Counted from the first letter of the stretch, positions 1 to 12,640 are shown. The stretch is 64,000 bases of DNA from Torreya grandis (GCA_037957365.1 JARHVA010000157.1:2426501-2490500), one strand, 5' to 3'. A program made the numbers and translations. Notes: a model not told the origin generated them from the sequence alone.

Positions 1-2022
1 GAACTTAAAATTGGTTTATATTATCCTTAATCATCCTTATAACATCATTAAATATATATATTATAATGTTCAATATCAATATTGGTCTTACAAACCAATC
101 TTATGTCTTTATCCTAAATAGACCTCACTGTGTTAGACAAATCACTTTAAGAACAAATTTTTGCATGTATATGAGCCTCAAAAAATATTATATTCAAGGG
201 GGAAAATTGATATAGGTCTTGAAAAATTACCCCATGAATTTGGATCTATCCCTAATCCATTACAACCCATTCCCAATCTAATTCTCACTTCTACCTGGTT
301 ATCTCACTATCTTCCTCATTAGAGCTTTTAAGCGATAGGCCAAATTATATGACTGGTTTAGCATATTTAAGGTTTGTAACCTGATACAAAAATTACATGA
401 TCATAAAATAAAAGTATCACACAATATCTTCTAATCATTTTCATGCTTTGAATTGGTCAATCCTACTTGCTACATCAAAAATCCAAGAAATAAGGGGTTT
501 CCTTTAGCTTCCACTCACTCTTCTAACAAACCAATGCCACTTGGATGAACCTGGGAGAGTCATATACATTATATAATAATAAAAATATGGCATTCAATCC
601 ATTTTTAGCCATTTACATCAATATCTTCCATATCAGGTCACTATGAGGGTTTTAAACCAATTTCTATTCTTAACATTTGTTCATAAAACTTTGTCTTTGA
701 ACCCAACTTATAATGCTTGTAAATAATTCTTAGGATCATTTTCCATATTTCCCTAATATCTAATATTCCCATGAAATAGTCACACATAACAAAAATCATG
801 AGAAATCCTTCTTGGGTCTTCATCTTTTCATTTTACACATACAAGAGACCTTCAAACTTATTTTCATGCTTTCTCCTTCAACTCAAGAGTTCAAACTACA
901 CAAACATACTTGAAACATAATTTTAAACCTCAATACATGATCACATGATCTCACAATCCTCCAAACCTAATAATTATACCTCATTCTGCCATGTAAGGCC
1001 TTAAGACTAGGTCCATGAAAAGAACACTAAAGAAGAAGATACCCCTTTGGCTCACTCTGAGAGTCATGTGACTAACTCAACACCTTTTTAACATTATATA
1101 AAACTAAATTACACAATTTAAAGATAATACACATATATATCATCATATTTATTCCTCTACAAGCCATATCCATGCTCAAGATCTAGTTCATCAATCAAAC
1201 CTACTAGGCACCATATCAAGTTGAGACATTCTTACCACTATATATGAAATTTAAAAGATATTCTCATGCCAAAAAAAATCATTCCATGCTAAAATATTTC
1301 CACACATCTTCTCACAATACTCAACTCACTTACTCCACCAGGCTTCACTATTCATGCATTCACCAAGACAAGACTAGGTTTCACAAAACACCTTGTCCAT
1401 AAAGACTTGCTTCTTATGAACTTGTGTAATCAATGATATTATCAAAAAAAGAAATTAAAAACAATCAACACTCTATTTCTCATGATCTCTCATATTAAAA
1501 CAAAAGAACACTTCTCATAATGTTGTCACATCACAACATTATGCCAAGACCTTATGTAAAACTCAAGAACCTACTAGACCATGCATAAGCCATCATGAAT
1601 ACTTACCATGTATCTTCACAAGATCACTTATGGGATACGAATGACACATAATTAACTTTGACATAAATGATAAAATTAATGACTCAACATAACAATAGGA
1701 ACATACCTTGACATTATTCAGGCCCGAGATGCTAAAATTATTTTTTATCATTCTTCTTTGCTTTAATCTTTTAGTATTTCTTCTAGCATTCCATCCTATA
1801 TCATTCCTAATTTTATAATTTTTCCTATTAATCATAGGGTATATATGGTGTGTACTCCTTTAGTTTTTAAAGATACTTATAGGAGTATGCTTCTGGATCA
1901 TTCTATGACTTGTCCCTATCACTTTGATAGATAATAGGGCCCCTAAAGCCAACTTATCCCTGAGATTTTTGAAACTATCCTTCAACCTTCTATGCATCCT
2001 ACCCCTCCTTTATTACCTAACT
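1..2022. other. Gene-free AT-rich interval
   Basis: No recognisable coding domain, RNA gene or repeat pair was found here. Short open frames occur on both strands, but none has a recognisable motif and codon content looks random. It lies upstream of the first putative LTR and may be older decayed repeat DNA. Confidence 0.5.
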
Positions 2023-2426
2023 TGTTTAGAATTAGTATTGACCTGCCTATTTTCTATGTTAGTCATTTTAGTCTATTTTCTTTATCAAGCATTTATTTTA
2101 TTTGGTTTTAGTACCTTTTGATTATTGATACAAGTAATTTATCTTTTGGTTTTTGAACTTAATTTCTTAAAAGTATGGATTGATAGCCTCCAAATAATCT
2201 CATACTTTTTGTATCTATCTTTCCAGACAATCCACCCATATATCTATCTAACCAACCATTTGATTTAATGGTATATTATTTTTAGGTCATCCTCCAAATC
2301 CAAAGAGGATCTCTTCATAATCATTTGATCCAACATGCACACAACCAAAAAAGTTATTCTAAAATACTTGTATCTAGTTTCTTCCTTTTCCTTCTCTTAT
2401 AATATAACCTAAAATTCTTTAAAACA
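2023..2426 (+). repeat. Left direct repeat (putative 5' LTR)
   Basis: Begins TGTTTAG and ends AAAACA. It aligns along its full length with 9573-9975, with shared stretches such as TTAGTCATTTTAGTCTATTT and TTTGATTATTG. The TG...CA termini and the following PBS-like sequence fit an LTR. A few bases of similarity continue left of the TG, so the true start may lie slightly upstream. Confidence 0.6.
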
Positions 2427-2428
2427 TT

Positions 2429-2449
2429 CTGGAATGCCCAGTGGAACCC
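2429..2449 (+). promoter_or_regulatory. Primer-binding-site-like sequence
   Basis: TGGAATGCCCAGTGGAACC begins three bases after the left repeat ends in CA. It shares the TGG-x-A-x-x-CC-x-x-GT-GG-x-ACC pattern with the minus-strand PBS sequences at 45896-45914 and 55129-55147. The primer tRNA could not be identified by eye. Confidence 0.5.
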
Positions 2450-3270
2450 TTGAATCTTTAGTTCAATTTTCTTTTGTTTGCATATATATTCTCTTCTCCC
2501 TATTCTATGCTCATAAAAGAAATTTATTTGGGGTTTAAAATCAATTGCATTCATTGGTTTCTTTCAAGTTTATATCACTTAGTTAAATTAAATCAAAGTA
2601 ATTCAATCATAGCATCACTTGTATCACACACATAAACCAAACCACCTACATCAATCAAACATCGAAACAACTTGACATAAGGCCCGACTAGGATTTCATC
2701 ACCTATTAGTCACCTTATCCTCCTCAATAATCTTACTTGGAGGTCATTACCAAGGGGATAACCAACTCAACTCTCTGGTTGAGTATAAAATCTAGAAATC
2801 GGTATATACTATCTAAGCACATGACACCCTTATCACTATAGTATGTGAAGTAAGGAGGTAGGCCCCAAAACCAAGCCACATATTAATTTCCAATACAAAT
2901 CCTTTCAAGAGCCTAAACACAACCTGAAACTAACCATAATTATTTTTTGGTACCCACTTTACAAGCCAAGTTGAGTCACATAATTCTAACTTAAAGCATA
3001 ATCCAAAAGAAATACAAAAAGAACTTTAGGATTTAACGTGCTTTAGTGTGTGTTTTATCTTCTTTGACTTTTTTTCTTATCTTCTCTTTATTTGAGTTGT
3101 GAGGATTCTAACCCCCGTGGAAAAACCTTATACCATATTGCCTTTACCTACCTCATCTCCTTTGTCTTGTTCAATGGGGAACACTCCTATATTTTCTCTT
3201 AGAGATCCTAACTTTGTTAAACTCCTAAAAGAAAACCCTCTTGCCATATGGAATTACCTTGCATCAAGAT
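2450..3270 (+). other. Leader and possible gag N-terminus, decayed
   Basis: This is the interval between the PBS-like site and the AACC repeat tract. An open frame from 3099 (74 codons) reads into the repeat and includes a coding-looking segment around LRDPNFVKLLKENPLAIWNY. I do not recognise the family. Its position between PBS and gag module suggests the start of gag, but that is inference. Confidence 0.3.
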
Positions 3271-3274
3271 CCAC

Positions 3275-4190
3275 TTGTGCTCCCAACCTTACCTACAACC
3301 AACCCAAACTCACCTACAATTAACCCAAACTTACCCATATTCAACCCAACCACACCTATAATCAACCTAACCTCATCTACAATCAACCCAACCTCATCTA
3401 TAACCAACCCAAACTTGCCTACAATTAGTCCAAACTCATTTACAACCAACTAATAAACTCTCAACAACCATTTGATCATCATCATAACCAACTAATAACC
3501 CATCAACACCTATTTGACCATTATCATAGCCCACCTCAACCTCAAATATATCAACCTTGCCAATATTTGGGCTACCTATCTTAACCATCATATCAATCAC
3601 CTATACCCCCTTTGTGGCAACATTCTTTATCTCAAAACTAAGACTTGGTCTATCCCCCTAGTCATACCACAAGTAACTATCAACCCAACCACTATCAAAC
3701 CAACCACTTTTAACCTACTTTAACAACCTCATCAAATCAAACCAATAATCATCCAACTAATAACTATCAAACACAATTTTCTAACAAATAAATCTTATCA
3801 CCCTTACCAACATTATCAAACCTATTAATCCAACCTACATTACCCACCTTTTCAACCTTATAAACCTTATCATCCCCATCAAATCCAACCAATAACTATT
3901 AACCTACCCTATTGAACCAACCAAACTTTTTAAACCACCGAACCATATCAAACCTACCCACCATATCAACCATGTCAAATCTATCAAGTACCTCAACCTT
4001 ACCCAACCTCTCAAGTAAACCTACCCTATCTACCTCATCAAACCAACCAAACTTTTCCAACCCACTGAACTTATCAAGCATACCCAACCCATCAAATAAA
4101 TCAAAATTATCAAGTCAATCCAACTTATTCAACCAACCAACTTCACCAAACCAATCAATTAGCTCACATCCACAAGAACTATTGGTGTAC
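3275..4190 (+). repeat. Degenerate AACC-rich minisatellite
   Basis: A long tract of imperfect units built on CAACCCAAAC, CCTACAATCAACC and CAACCAACC, roughly 15-24 bp per unit. Any plus-strand frame reads as Asn/Pro/Ser/Thr-rich peptide and the minus strand gives Val/Gly-rich shadows. It sits directly upstream of a gag zinc-knuckle module, so it probably expanded from a Pro/Gln/Asn-rich gag linker. No frame stays open throughout. Confidence 0.75.
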
Positions 4191-4211
4191 CCTCTTCTTA
4201 GGTAGTACACG

Positions 4212-4481
4212 CCACTGAGGGAATCATATGCCTCAATCCTTGATAAACTTTTAATGGATTTTGTCATTAGACTCCCTCAAATCAAACCTATCAATCATTC
4301 TCTTCCAAAACCAATTTATCTCATAGAGAATGAGTTTTGTGTATATCATCATACAAATGATCATGTGGTAGAGAGATGTTAATATTTTAAGATGATCATC
4401 CAAAACCTTATTGACCAAAAGGAGGTCCCAATGGATAGAGTCCATGTTCTTCCAAACCTAGCCTTGAACGTCTTGAATTAA
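4212..4481 (+). pseudogene. Ty3/gypsy gag C-terminal zinc-knuckle module
   Basis: One frame reads YASILDKLLMDFVIRLPQ, then a C-x2-H-x4-H-x4-C knuckle (residues FCVYHH, DH and ERC), then KMIIQNLIDQKEVP. This is the layout of the nucleocapsid end of plant Tat/Athila-type gag: a Pro-rich approach, a CxxH...HxxxxC knuckle, and a helix ending LIDxG/K. An in-frame TAA directly after the last Cys and a stop at 4480 show decay. A similar module is on the minus strand at about 19725-19835, so the two elements are probably related. The knuckle binds genomic RNA during packaging. Confidence 0.65.
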
Positions 4482-7400
4482 TCAATCATGGAACCTTTTT
4501 CTATACCCATTATTATACAAACCAATAACTAAAACCATCAAATTATTGAGGCCCATCCATTAGATTTGTTCCTTTGAAAGCATATGACTGAGGAAACTAT
4601 AATCAAAACCCTAACCAATTTACCTATTAACCAAGTACAACCCTTGCAACTTCCCTCAATAACCATCATTACTAAGGTAGAATCAACCTTAACCAATCCA
4701 ATTGCTTACCAAGTACAACCTTCTCAACTTTACTAAAACCATAATTAAGGAAACCAACCTACCTCTTCCACTTCCTTGAAAGGTTGAGTCACCCCAAATA
4801 ACCATATATTTTCCACCTCCTCTTTTTTTGGAACCAACTTGAACCTTTTCACCAATTCCACTTCCCATTTTAGTGGAACCAACCCAAACTCAAAATACCT
4901 CACCTAAAACCAATCCAACCTTGCCTAAATATGACCCAATGTTAACTAAAACTAAACCCATTCAATTCCTCTATAATCTACTCATTTTCATCTATCTAAT
5001 GACATTATATTTGGTTTGACTACCTTTTGAGTTGGGTCAAATCTTTGTCACCTTACCTTACCAACCTAATCAAACAAACAAGAAAATAAAACCAATAAAC
5101 CAAATCAACCACCCATCCTACCTCCCCACCTAATCAAACCAACCATTAAACCAAATCAATCAACCATGATCAACCTAACTTTTAATTCAACCATAAGCAA
5201 CTTATATATCAACACAAACCAAAATCAACCCTTAATTTGAGATTACTTAAATCTTGGCTACCATTTTATCCAAGCTACCCACACCTCACCTAAGCTCCCT
5301 CATTGGGACAATCTGACACTCTTGTGCAACCCACCTTTATTTCAAGATGACGTTCCCAACATCATTTCTAAACCCCAAATCTGACCCAATAATATTTCCC
5401 TTGCCATAGCACCATAAGGGAGATCCCACCTAAACCATCACCTATAACTTGAAATCCATACTAACTTCTAACTAATAACAACTAACAACCCTTGGGAGGA
5501 AAATGAAATCATCTTCATATTTTCTAAATCCTCTTTACTAACCAACATATTTAACTGGGAGTCTCTTCTCACTTCAACATTCATGGAAAGAGCATTTGGG
5601 GGAATTCTCCCTCCAAAATCTTTGACCAAACAGTAACCCAAACATTAAAAAATAACTAAACTAAACTAAACCTTAACCTTTTGCCTACCAAATTTAACCA
5701 ATGACCAAACCAACCCTTGGAACTTATGCCTCAACCTCCACCTATCCTAAAACCAACCTTAACCTTGACTAAACTTTGACATTTACCAACATTTTATCAA
5801 TAACTCAAACCAACCTAAATGATAACAAACCACCATTAAGCCTAAAAACCAACTCAAATCCTAACTATCATCACCTAACCAACCTTGCCTCTTACTTTGT
5901 TAACTGTCCATGGAAGGAAAAAACTAGGGGAGTTATCCTTCTAAGAGGCTTTGTCCATTTATTAACTCCACACCCTACCTTAATAAAATTACCACACCAA
6001 CCCTTGGAATTTTCTCACCTCAACCTACACCTAACCTTGAACTTAACCCAACCTTTTACCTCTAACCTAAGCAAACCTTCAAATTCAACCATTCTTCTTA
6101 GGCTTCTTTTGGTCTTTAAACCTCATAACCCTACCTTTTCACCTAAATACCCAATCCACCTATCAAACCAGCCCAATCCAACACCTAAACCTACCTAACC
6201 AAACCAAAAACTAACCACCATTACAATCCAAGCAAAGTCTAAAAACCATCACCTAACCAAATCTATGGAGACAAATGGAATCATTTTGTTCCATTCTACC
6301 TACTTAACCATCATCACTCTAACATCTTTTGGGGGACATCTTCACTCTTGATTAGATCAAACCATTTATAGGTAAGTGTGGATCTTGGGCATATTAAAAC
6401 CTAAGCCCCTCAATGCTTTGTGTTTGTGCCATGTTCTTTTGTTAAACCAAGTTCTTTATCATCTTATGTATAACTTAAGCTCATCCTTTATTTTCAACCA
6501 CCTTCATTTCCTTATTTTAAGGACAATTTATTAAAATAGGGTCATGTGATTATCTGTCACAACCTTAGCCTAATCCTAAGCATGGGTACCATGGCTCTAC
6601 CTATGGCATAATTCTCATGGACACTTTTTACCCCTTATATGATGAATCCCCATGGTTGTTGTCTCTTAAACCTCTTTTACCCACCATTCATATTTTTTGC
6701 TATGGTTTTGCCTCTATAAAGGAAAGCCTTTAAGACTATATAGACTAGTCCATGTTTAAACTAGCATAAAATTTGGGATACCAAATATCACTTGGGTAAA
6801 AAATCTCTAGCATGTAGGCTCCTTCTCTAAAGGACAACTTCCTAAAAACTATTGAAAGTTGCTTAAAAGGTAGACTACTCCCTTGAAGGATAAATATCAC
6901 ACCTAAACAAATACAAAGCTTAAAACACTCCCTTGAAAGATGGCTAAATCAAACATTTATCAAGCAAGCAATCACCTAGAAGCTTCTTGCATCAATCAAC
7001 TTACCAAAACCATCAACTCAAAGCAATAAAATGACCTCAAGTAAAAAAAAACAAATCAATCCAAATAAAGCTTCCATTAGCTTTCACACAACATTAGTAG
7101 ACTTCTCACATCGATCAGTCTACCCCAAAATTAGAACATGGAATTGTCTATAATGGTTCTTGGGTCACCTACAGAAGGGGCAAGCCATCCCTACAAGAAG
7201 GTTACACTACCATACATTTACCTATTTCATTCTCTTCACCCATTACCCTCTATAAATCAAGGGATTTTGAGCTTACTTGGCACTACATGATCGAGCTACT
7301 TATTTTAACCAATGAACTAACACCAATACAACACTCGAAAGGGGATTATGTTCTTAATCCCACCCATTTTTCCATTTTATTGTTTGCCAACTAGAGAATT

Positions 7401-8740
7401 TCAACCTCATAATTTCATTACCATTTGAGATGACATATGTCTTCCATCTTTGAATTATTTAAACCAACCAAGCAGCCAACCTACTAACCTAACAATCATG
7501 AACCCACTAGAGAGCACTTTCTCCACCAAACAAACCAACCAACCAACGATACACCCATTTGAGATAACCTTATTATCCACCACCCAACCAAACCAATTAA
7601 CCTCAAATTGGTCATCTTGACCCACTTTTCACACTTTTTGTGACCCAAATTTGCCTTGGTCAGTTTAATCCCATCATTCACCTTATAATTTTTGATGAAC
7701 ATGCACTACTTGTGTACCCTAACCAATTTAGGTGATTTGGAGCATGATCCTTTGTGATCCCAACACTTGAAAACATTTTTGTATTATTATTACCACATTA
7801 TACCTTAAATACCTATGAATAAATCAACCTTACCTAGGAGACTTGAGTTTTTAGGAGTAACCCATATCAGTTATGCCTAATGATGTGGCCTAGTTACTTT
7901 GTCTCTTATCCTCCTAGTACCAACCTTATTTACCACCTTACCCCAACTCTTCAAACATTAGAGATTACCCTTCTCCACCAACCAACACCAACCACCTCAT
8001 CACCTCATTATTGGTCCATTTTATCCTAACCTAGCACACATTTTGTGATGACATTGTTTGGTCTTTTTGACTATACCGACACCACTTGCCATGTTGAATA
8101 GTTTTTTAAATTTCTGCTACCTTTCACACACCTAACCAATTAGTGTCTTCTTGAGAGCACTTCCTACCTTAGATACCAACTAAAACACTAATATTTCCTA
8201 TGAGACTTGTGTCTACAAGTGTTCCCAATTACCATACCTAAATGAGGTCATGTGATCCACTTGTCACTTATCCTTCTATCACTGACCTTAATTTTTAACA
8301 ACTATAACAACCTAGTCACTACATGATCTTAGTTATTTCACTTTTGTCACACTTTATGCACATGTTTGTGTTATACTTCCCAAGCTCTAAAGATCACCTT
8401 TTTTCATCACTTTCACCACTTATCAAACCTACACCCATTTATGTTTCACCTCATCAACTCTCAGTTTGAGGGGGAGCACCTCCTCCCATGCTTGGGGTAA
8501 CTGAACCTTTAACCTAAAATCTATTTTTTTTTACAACTTGTTGATACAAACTTCATAACAAAAAGTGGAAAAATTAGACACCAAAAATCTACACACGATG
8601 GTTCAAAATGTCACAATTCCCTTAGACCACCTTAGGACCCCTTTGAGCCTAGCCTTGACTATTCGACCCCAAACCTACATAACACTAGTTGTATTAACTT
8701 AATGACTTAACCCATCCTTTTAACCCAAAATTACCTTGGC
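4482..8740 (+). other. Non-coding interior, CCAA-rich
   Basis: Pyrimidine/adenine-rich DNA with scattered AACCAACC and CCTAACC runs. The longest open frame (5776-6198, 140 codons) is a Pro/Asn/Leu-rich product of the same low-complexity composition and shows no retroelement domain. I looked for DTGS-type protease, YxDD and integrase HHCC/DDE motifs on the plus strand and saw none. Confidence 0.5.
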
Positions 8741-8742
8741 AC

Positions 8743-8800
8743 TTGACCACTGACAGTCATCTTAACCATCGATGGTCACCCTAACCATTGATGGTCAAGT
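8743..8800. repeat. Palindromic ATCGAT repeat, cluster 1
   Basis: About three units of the type AACCATCGATGGTCA spaced ~22 bp apart. The core ACCATCGATGGT at 8765-8776 is a perfect 12-bp palindrome and its neighbours differ by one or two bases. A second, larger cluster lies 550 bp downstream. Confidence 0.75.
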
Positions 8801-9347
8801 TCCATCCCCTAAATCAATGTAACTGACTCTTCACTCTGACTTGGTTTTCTATAATTAGAATATCTAATTTCCATGCGAGCCCATGCATATTGAAATAAAA
8901 ATTAGATAACAAGTTGGACCCCTTGTTAATGTCCTGTTTCACCTCTCCTTAATTACCTATAAAAAGAGGGGAACAAGAGGTGAAAAAGGATCCATATGAC
9001 AAAAATCCATCCATGACTTAAAGATCATTTGCATCCAAATTTTCTTTGTAGGTCACTTCTTCTAGCAATCCAATGATTTAGCCATCATGATAGATAATCA
9101 AATTTATACCTCCCCTCTATCAATAGCCAAGCATTATTACTATACTATAATCATGCTAGACTTCATCAATGATCCAACCACCCCAACCATTCATCCAATC
9201 AATCTCTAGTAAGCTAAGTATATGTTTTTGATCTATCAATTGCTTTGTTTCCATTTCACAAATGGCCTAACATAAACCAATTTCATATAATTACCTTTTA
9301 TAATCCCATCAATCTATTTTTTTATCACCCAAACTTAAAACATAGTA

Positions 9348-9458
9348 ACCATCAATGATCATCTTGACCATCATTGGTCTGTCCAACCATTGATGGTCAT
9401 CTCAACCACTGATGGTCACCTCAATTGTCGATGACCACACCAACTATCGATGATCACT
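9348..9458. repeat. Palindromic ATCGAT repeat, cluster 2
   Basis: About six consecutive imperfect units (ACCATTGATGGTCATCTC and variants) with ~19-22-bp spacing, just upstream of the right direct repeat. Variation concentrates in the linkers, while the RACCAYYGATGGTCA core recurs. Confidence 0.75.
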
Positions 9459-9572
9459 ATGGTAGGAAATAATAGCAAGTTATTTTACCCCATTTACCCT
9501 CAACCAAATCAAAATTTATTTTCATCTACTTGTTCATGGATCCTTAACCTATTTTGTAAATTATACCTGACT

Positions 9573-9975
9573 TGTTTAGTATTAGTATTAACCTACTTAT
9601 TTTCTATATTAGTCATTTTAGTCTATTTTATTTATCAAGCATTTCTTGTATTCGATTTCAGTACCTTTTGATTATTGGTGCAAGTACTTTATCCTTCAAT
9701 TTCTAAACTTAATTTTTTAAAATCATGGATTAACAGCCTCTAAGGAAGCTCATGCTTCTTAGATCTAGCTTTCTAGGTAATCCACTCATCCATCTATCTA
9801 ACCAACCATTTGCTTTAGTGTTATCTTATTATAGGTCATCCTCCCAAGCCAAAGAGAAGCTCTTCACACTCATCTGATCCAACATGTGCACAACTAAATA
9901 GGTTCTTCTACTATACATGTATCTAGTTTTTTCCTTCTCCTTCTCTTAGAATATAAGATAAAATTCTTTGAAACA
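9573..9975 (+). repeat. Right direct repeat (putative 3' LTR)
   Basis: Pairs with 2023-2426; begins TGTTTAG and ends AAACA. The 73-codon open frame at 9450-9671 crosses into this repeat, and its C-terminal half matches the frame at 1924-2121, which shows these frames are repeat DNA and not genes. No PPT is visible immediately upstream. Confidence 0.6.
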
Positions 9976-11229
9976 CCATGCATGTGTATTACATAATGTT
10001 ATAAAATAAAACACTCCACATATATTTCTCATACCAATATACAACCAAAGTCAAATGCATGTGCTAGAAATAAATATATCCATTCATCAACACCCATAAC
10101 AAAAATATAACTCATGAGACTAAAATCTAAATATCAAACCAAAATATCTCTATAGATCATGTTTTTTATACAATGGTACTACACACACATCACTCTAAAT
10201 CTATGGCTAGTCTCCATCATGCCTATCTTGTGGCCTAGCCACACTTCCCACAGATGCCTCAGACCATCCCCTCTACATAGTACATTATAATGAGGCTATC
10301 CAAGATCTCAAACTTACTACTTATCCTTATAAAATGACCATCTAGGCCTATACTTATCCCAGTTAGATCATGGTATCCATGTGTGCATCTTTCTCCTGAG
10401 CCAGGGCTTTCTAGGCCTATGTCTCTCCTAATCCCTATCATGTTAGTGGTTTTAATCCATTCCAAAGTGTTTTTAGTTACCTCATATCCTCCCCCACTAG
10501 TCTAAACCATCCCACTTGAGCTAGGGTATATGGTACCATAAGATCATCCAGTATGGTGGGGTCGTATGGTGCCAACACCCTATCTAAAAAGTCATGGTGT
10601 GATGTTATGACTAGAGATCCCCACTTGATCTCCTCTATTTTAGGGTATAAAAAAACCATAACCCAATTAGATATCAAATAACATATACATCTCAAATTTT
10701 ATTTATCTACTATCATATATAACTTGTATCCTATCTCAAAGACTAATAATTACAACATTCTTACTTATCCTAGTGTCATCAACCATTATCTCCCTATCTG
10801 CTTATTTATTAAGCATGGTCTCTCCATTGACCCATCCCTGAAACACCTCATCTATGGGATACCTCTTTATCAAAGTAAATCTTGAAGTCACTACCCATGT
10901 ACAACATGGGACTCTCATTAAAATTGCCTTTATCAACCAACTCTACCCTGGGTCGATTGTAAGGTTATTCAATGTGACCACCATCATCTATGCTTGATCC
11001 CACCAATGGCATATACATTAGTGATATGCCATAGGTGGTCATTATTCCTCATGTTACAATTCTTATTATGGTACTTATTATACCCCTACATCCACATCTA
11101 TGTCCTCTCCTCCTCGAGATGTTGGTTATCATACTTGACCACTCCATGGTCTCACATACCATAGTTTGATCTTTAATCTATCAATTGGAACTCCTCCTCT
11201 TCCTCTCCCCCTTATCTCTCTCACATTTA
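9976..11229. other. Interval without a recognised gene
   Basis: Two minus-strand open frames (10259-10465 and 10477-10695) look moderately coding and lie downstream of the PMD-like pseudogene on the same strand. They could be decayed C-terminal parts of the same gene, but no motif supports that. Confidence 0.4.
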
Positions 11230-12130
11230 ATGCACAAAATGTAAGCACTACTATAGGAGCCACAAGGTTATGGAATCCAAACTATCTTGGAAAGCATGCC
11301 ATTGACTATGACTCTACCCACCAGGTGTAGTGGCTCGTGATCCACACTCTAGCCAATCCTAGTTTCATGGTCACCCAACTAGGCCAAATAGTCACAATAT
11401 GTATATAGGGATACCACATGATCTCTCCTCATATGACTATCTTTAGTAATGACACATGGATTATGTCCTATGCTACCTAGTCTTATCTCCATCTAGCAAC
11501 CTGAGGTAATATATCATCAACCAAATGGGGTAGCCTAAGAGGTCAATACATTAAGAACCTCTCATATATCCATGCACTCAACAAAACTACTAGTCTCATG
11601 GTCTTCTACCCTCTGGATATCATCTCATACATATCTTGCATGAGCTAGACCTAGATGACAAACACAAAATCATAGAGTGCCCATTGATTCAAAATGGATT
11701 GGCACAAGGCTATCACATACATTGGTACTTTTCCATTTGACTAGTGACACACCATTCATTCTATTACAAGTCCTATCATAAATTTATATATATCCAAAAT
11801 CTATGCAATATATACATTAAATAATCTCACCCTCAACCTAGGGTATATCCTATCTAAGCATGTCACCCACTTGGAAAGTGATCATATCTCCTCCAAATCA
11901 TTTGGTGTCCCTATGATCATCAGTGTCCCTCCTATAGTTAGTTCAAGAAATGCATGGATGTCCTTCAATATGATACCTACCTCTATTGTATCCCCATCCA
12001 CCACCCATCAAAATATGTTGGTTAACCATTCACATGCTCCAATAAATAGGACCATGAGATCAACACTCAATGGGATACATATCATCTCCATGATCCCTCC
12101 CAGGCCTAATACAACTAATCTTTCTCTATT
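11230..12130 (-). pseudogene. Plant mobile domain (PMD)-like pseudogene
   Basis: Minus-strand reading, in order: near 12020, a TNIF segment followed by an acidic stretch, then KDIHAFLELTIGGTL; near 11580-11640, a helix-like LLSAWIYERF; near 11405-11420, MWYPY; near 11280-11300, FPR-stop-FGF, the position of the family's RQFG. These fit the usual PMD (aminotransferase-like, PF10536) order of TNTF/GE-TxTLxDI-GLPIxG, LLQLWxxER, WxPY and RQFG. PMD genes include the MAIN family and many copies travel with transposons. Several stops and frame changes show it is dead. Assigned by pattern recognition alone, so moderate confidence. Confidence 0.5.
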
Positions 12131-12300
12131 CACATCTGTCAATCACTCTAGTAAATCTGGTAACCATGAGGCATTGATCAATCACCAAAATCTCAAGTAC
12201 CTCTAAAAAGAATCAAATAAAAAGGGATGTATTAGATATCCATGTCATTATTAATAAAAATACATTATTATAAATTTCACAAAAATGAATCAGTTTCATT
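12131..12300. other. Short spacer, no feature seen
   Basis: AT-rich DNA between the PMD-like pseudogene and the ACTAAGTCAACC cluster. It may include the decayed start of the pseudogene, but no start codon can be defended. Confidence 0.3.
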
Positions 12301-12640
12301 TAATTTCTTTATTTTCTACTGGATTGACCTATTACAAATTAAATCAACCCTCTCATTTATCAGTGATACTAGATCGGCCCTGTCACAATTTTAACCATAT
12401 CATCATTTTTAGTACTAAGTCAACCACTATCTAGCTTACCAATACTAAGTCGGCCACTTTCATTCTCTTTATTACTAAGTTGAACACTTTAGAACAAACT
12501 AAGTCAACCCACTAGTACTAGGTCATCCCTTTCACTTAACCAAGTCAACCGCATACTACTAAGTCAACCTACTAGTTTTTCTTATCTTCTACAAACTAAG
12601 TTGATCTGGTCAACCTTATTCATTCACTATAACAAATTTT
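12300..12640. repeat. Dispersed ACTAAGTCAACC motif cluster
   Basis: At least nine variants of ACTAAGTCAACC/ACTAAGTCGGCC/ACTAGGTCATCC occur in about 340 bp with irregular 15-40-bp spacing. Isolated variants reappear near 13708 and 13825-13845. On the minus strand they read GGTTGACTTAGT, carrying TTGAC. The irregular spacing argues against a simple satellite. Confidence 0.65.

Larger units (their letters stand above)
2023..9975 (+). mobile_element. Putative decayed Ty3/gypsy-like LTR element, gag only
   Basis: Two ~404-bp direct repeats (2023-2426 and 9573-9975) bracket 7.1 kb. The left repeat is followed at once by a primer-binding-site-like TGGAATGCCCAGTGGAACC, which resembles the PBS of the gypsy elements at 45.9 and 55.1 kb and sets plus-strand orientation. 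A gag zinc-knuckle module on the plus strand (4212-4481) agrees. No protease, RT or integrase motif could be found, and the interior is dominated by CCAA/AACC-rich repeats. No convincing PPT precedes the right repeat and no TSD is evident, so the outer limits are uncertain. Best read as an old non-autonomous or heavily decayed element. Confidence 0.55.

Noticed and set aside
1924..2121. Hydrophobic 65-codon frame resembling a membrane peptide, similar to 9450-9671
   Set aside because: The similarity follows the ~404-bp direct repeat at DNA level and is broken outside it; no conserved start.
3264..3449. Val/Gly-rich minus-strand frame and overlapping plus-strand Asn/Pro frames
   Set aside because: Products of the AACC minisatellite; several frames are open at once because of its composition.
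5776..6198. 140-codon plus-strand frame, the longest in the window
   Set aside because: Low-complexity Pro/Asn/Leu composition from CCAA-rich DNA, no domain, and no start or context supporting a gene.
12300..12640. Regulated WRKY-responsive promoter
   Set aside because: TTGAC cores are present, but no gene lies nearby and the motif is short; kept only as a repeat cluster.
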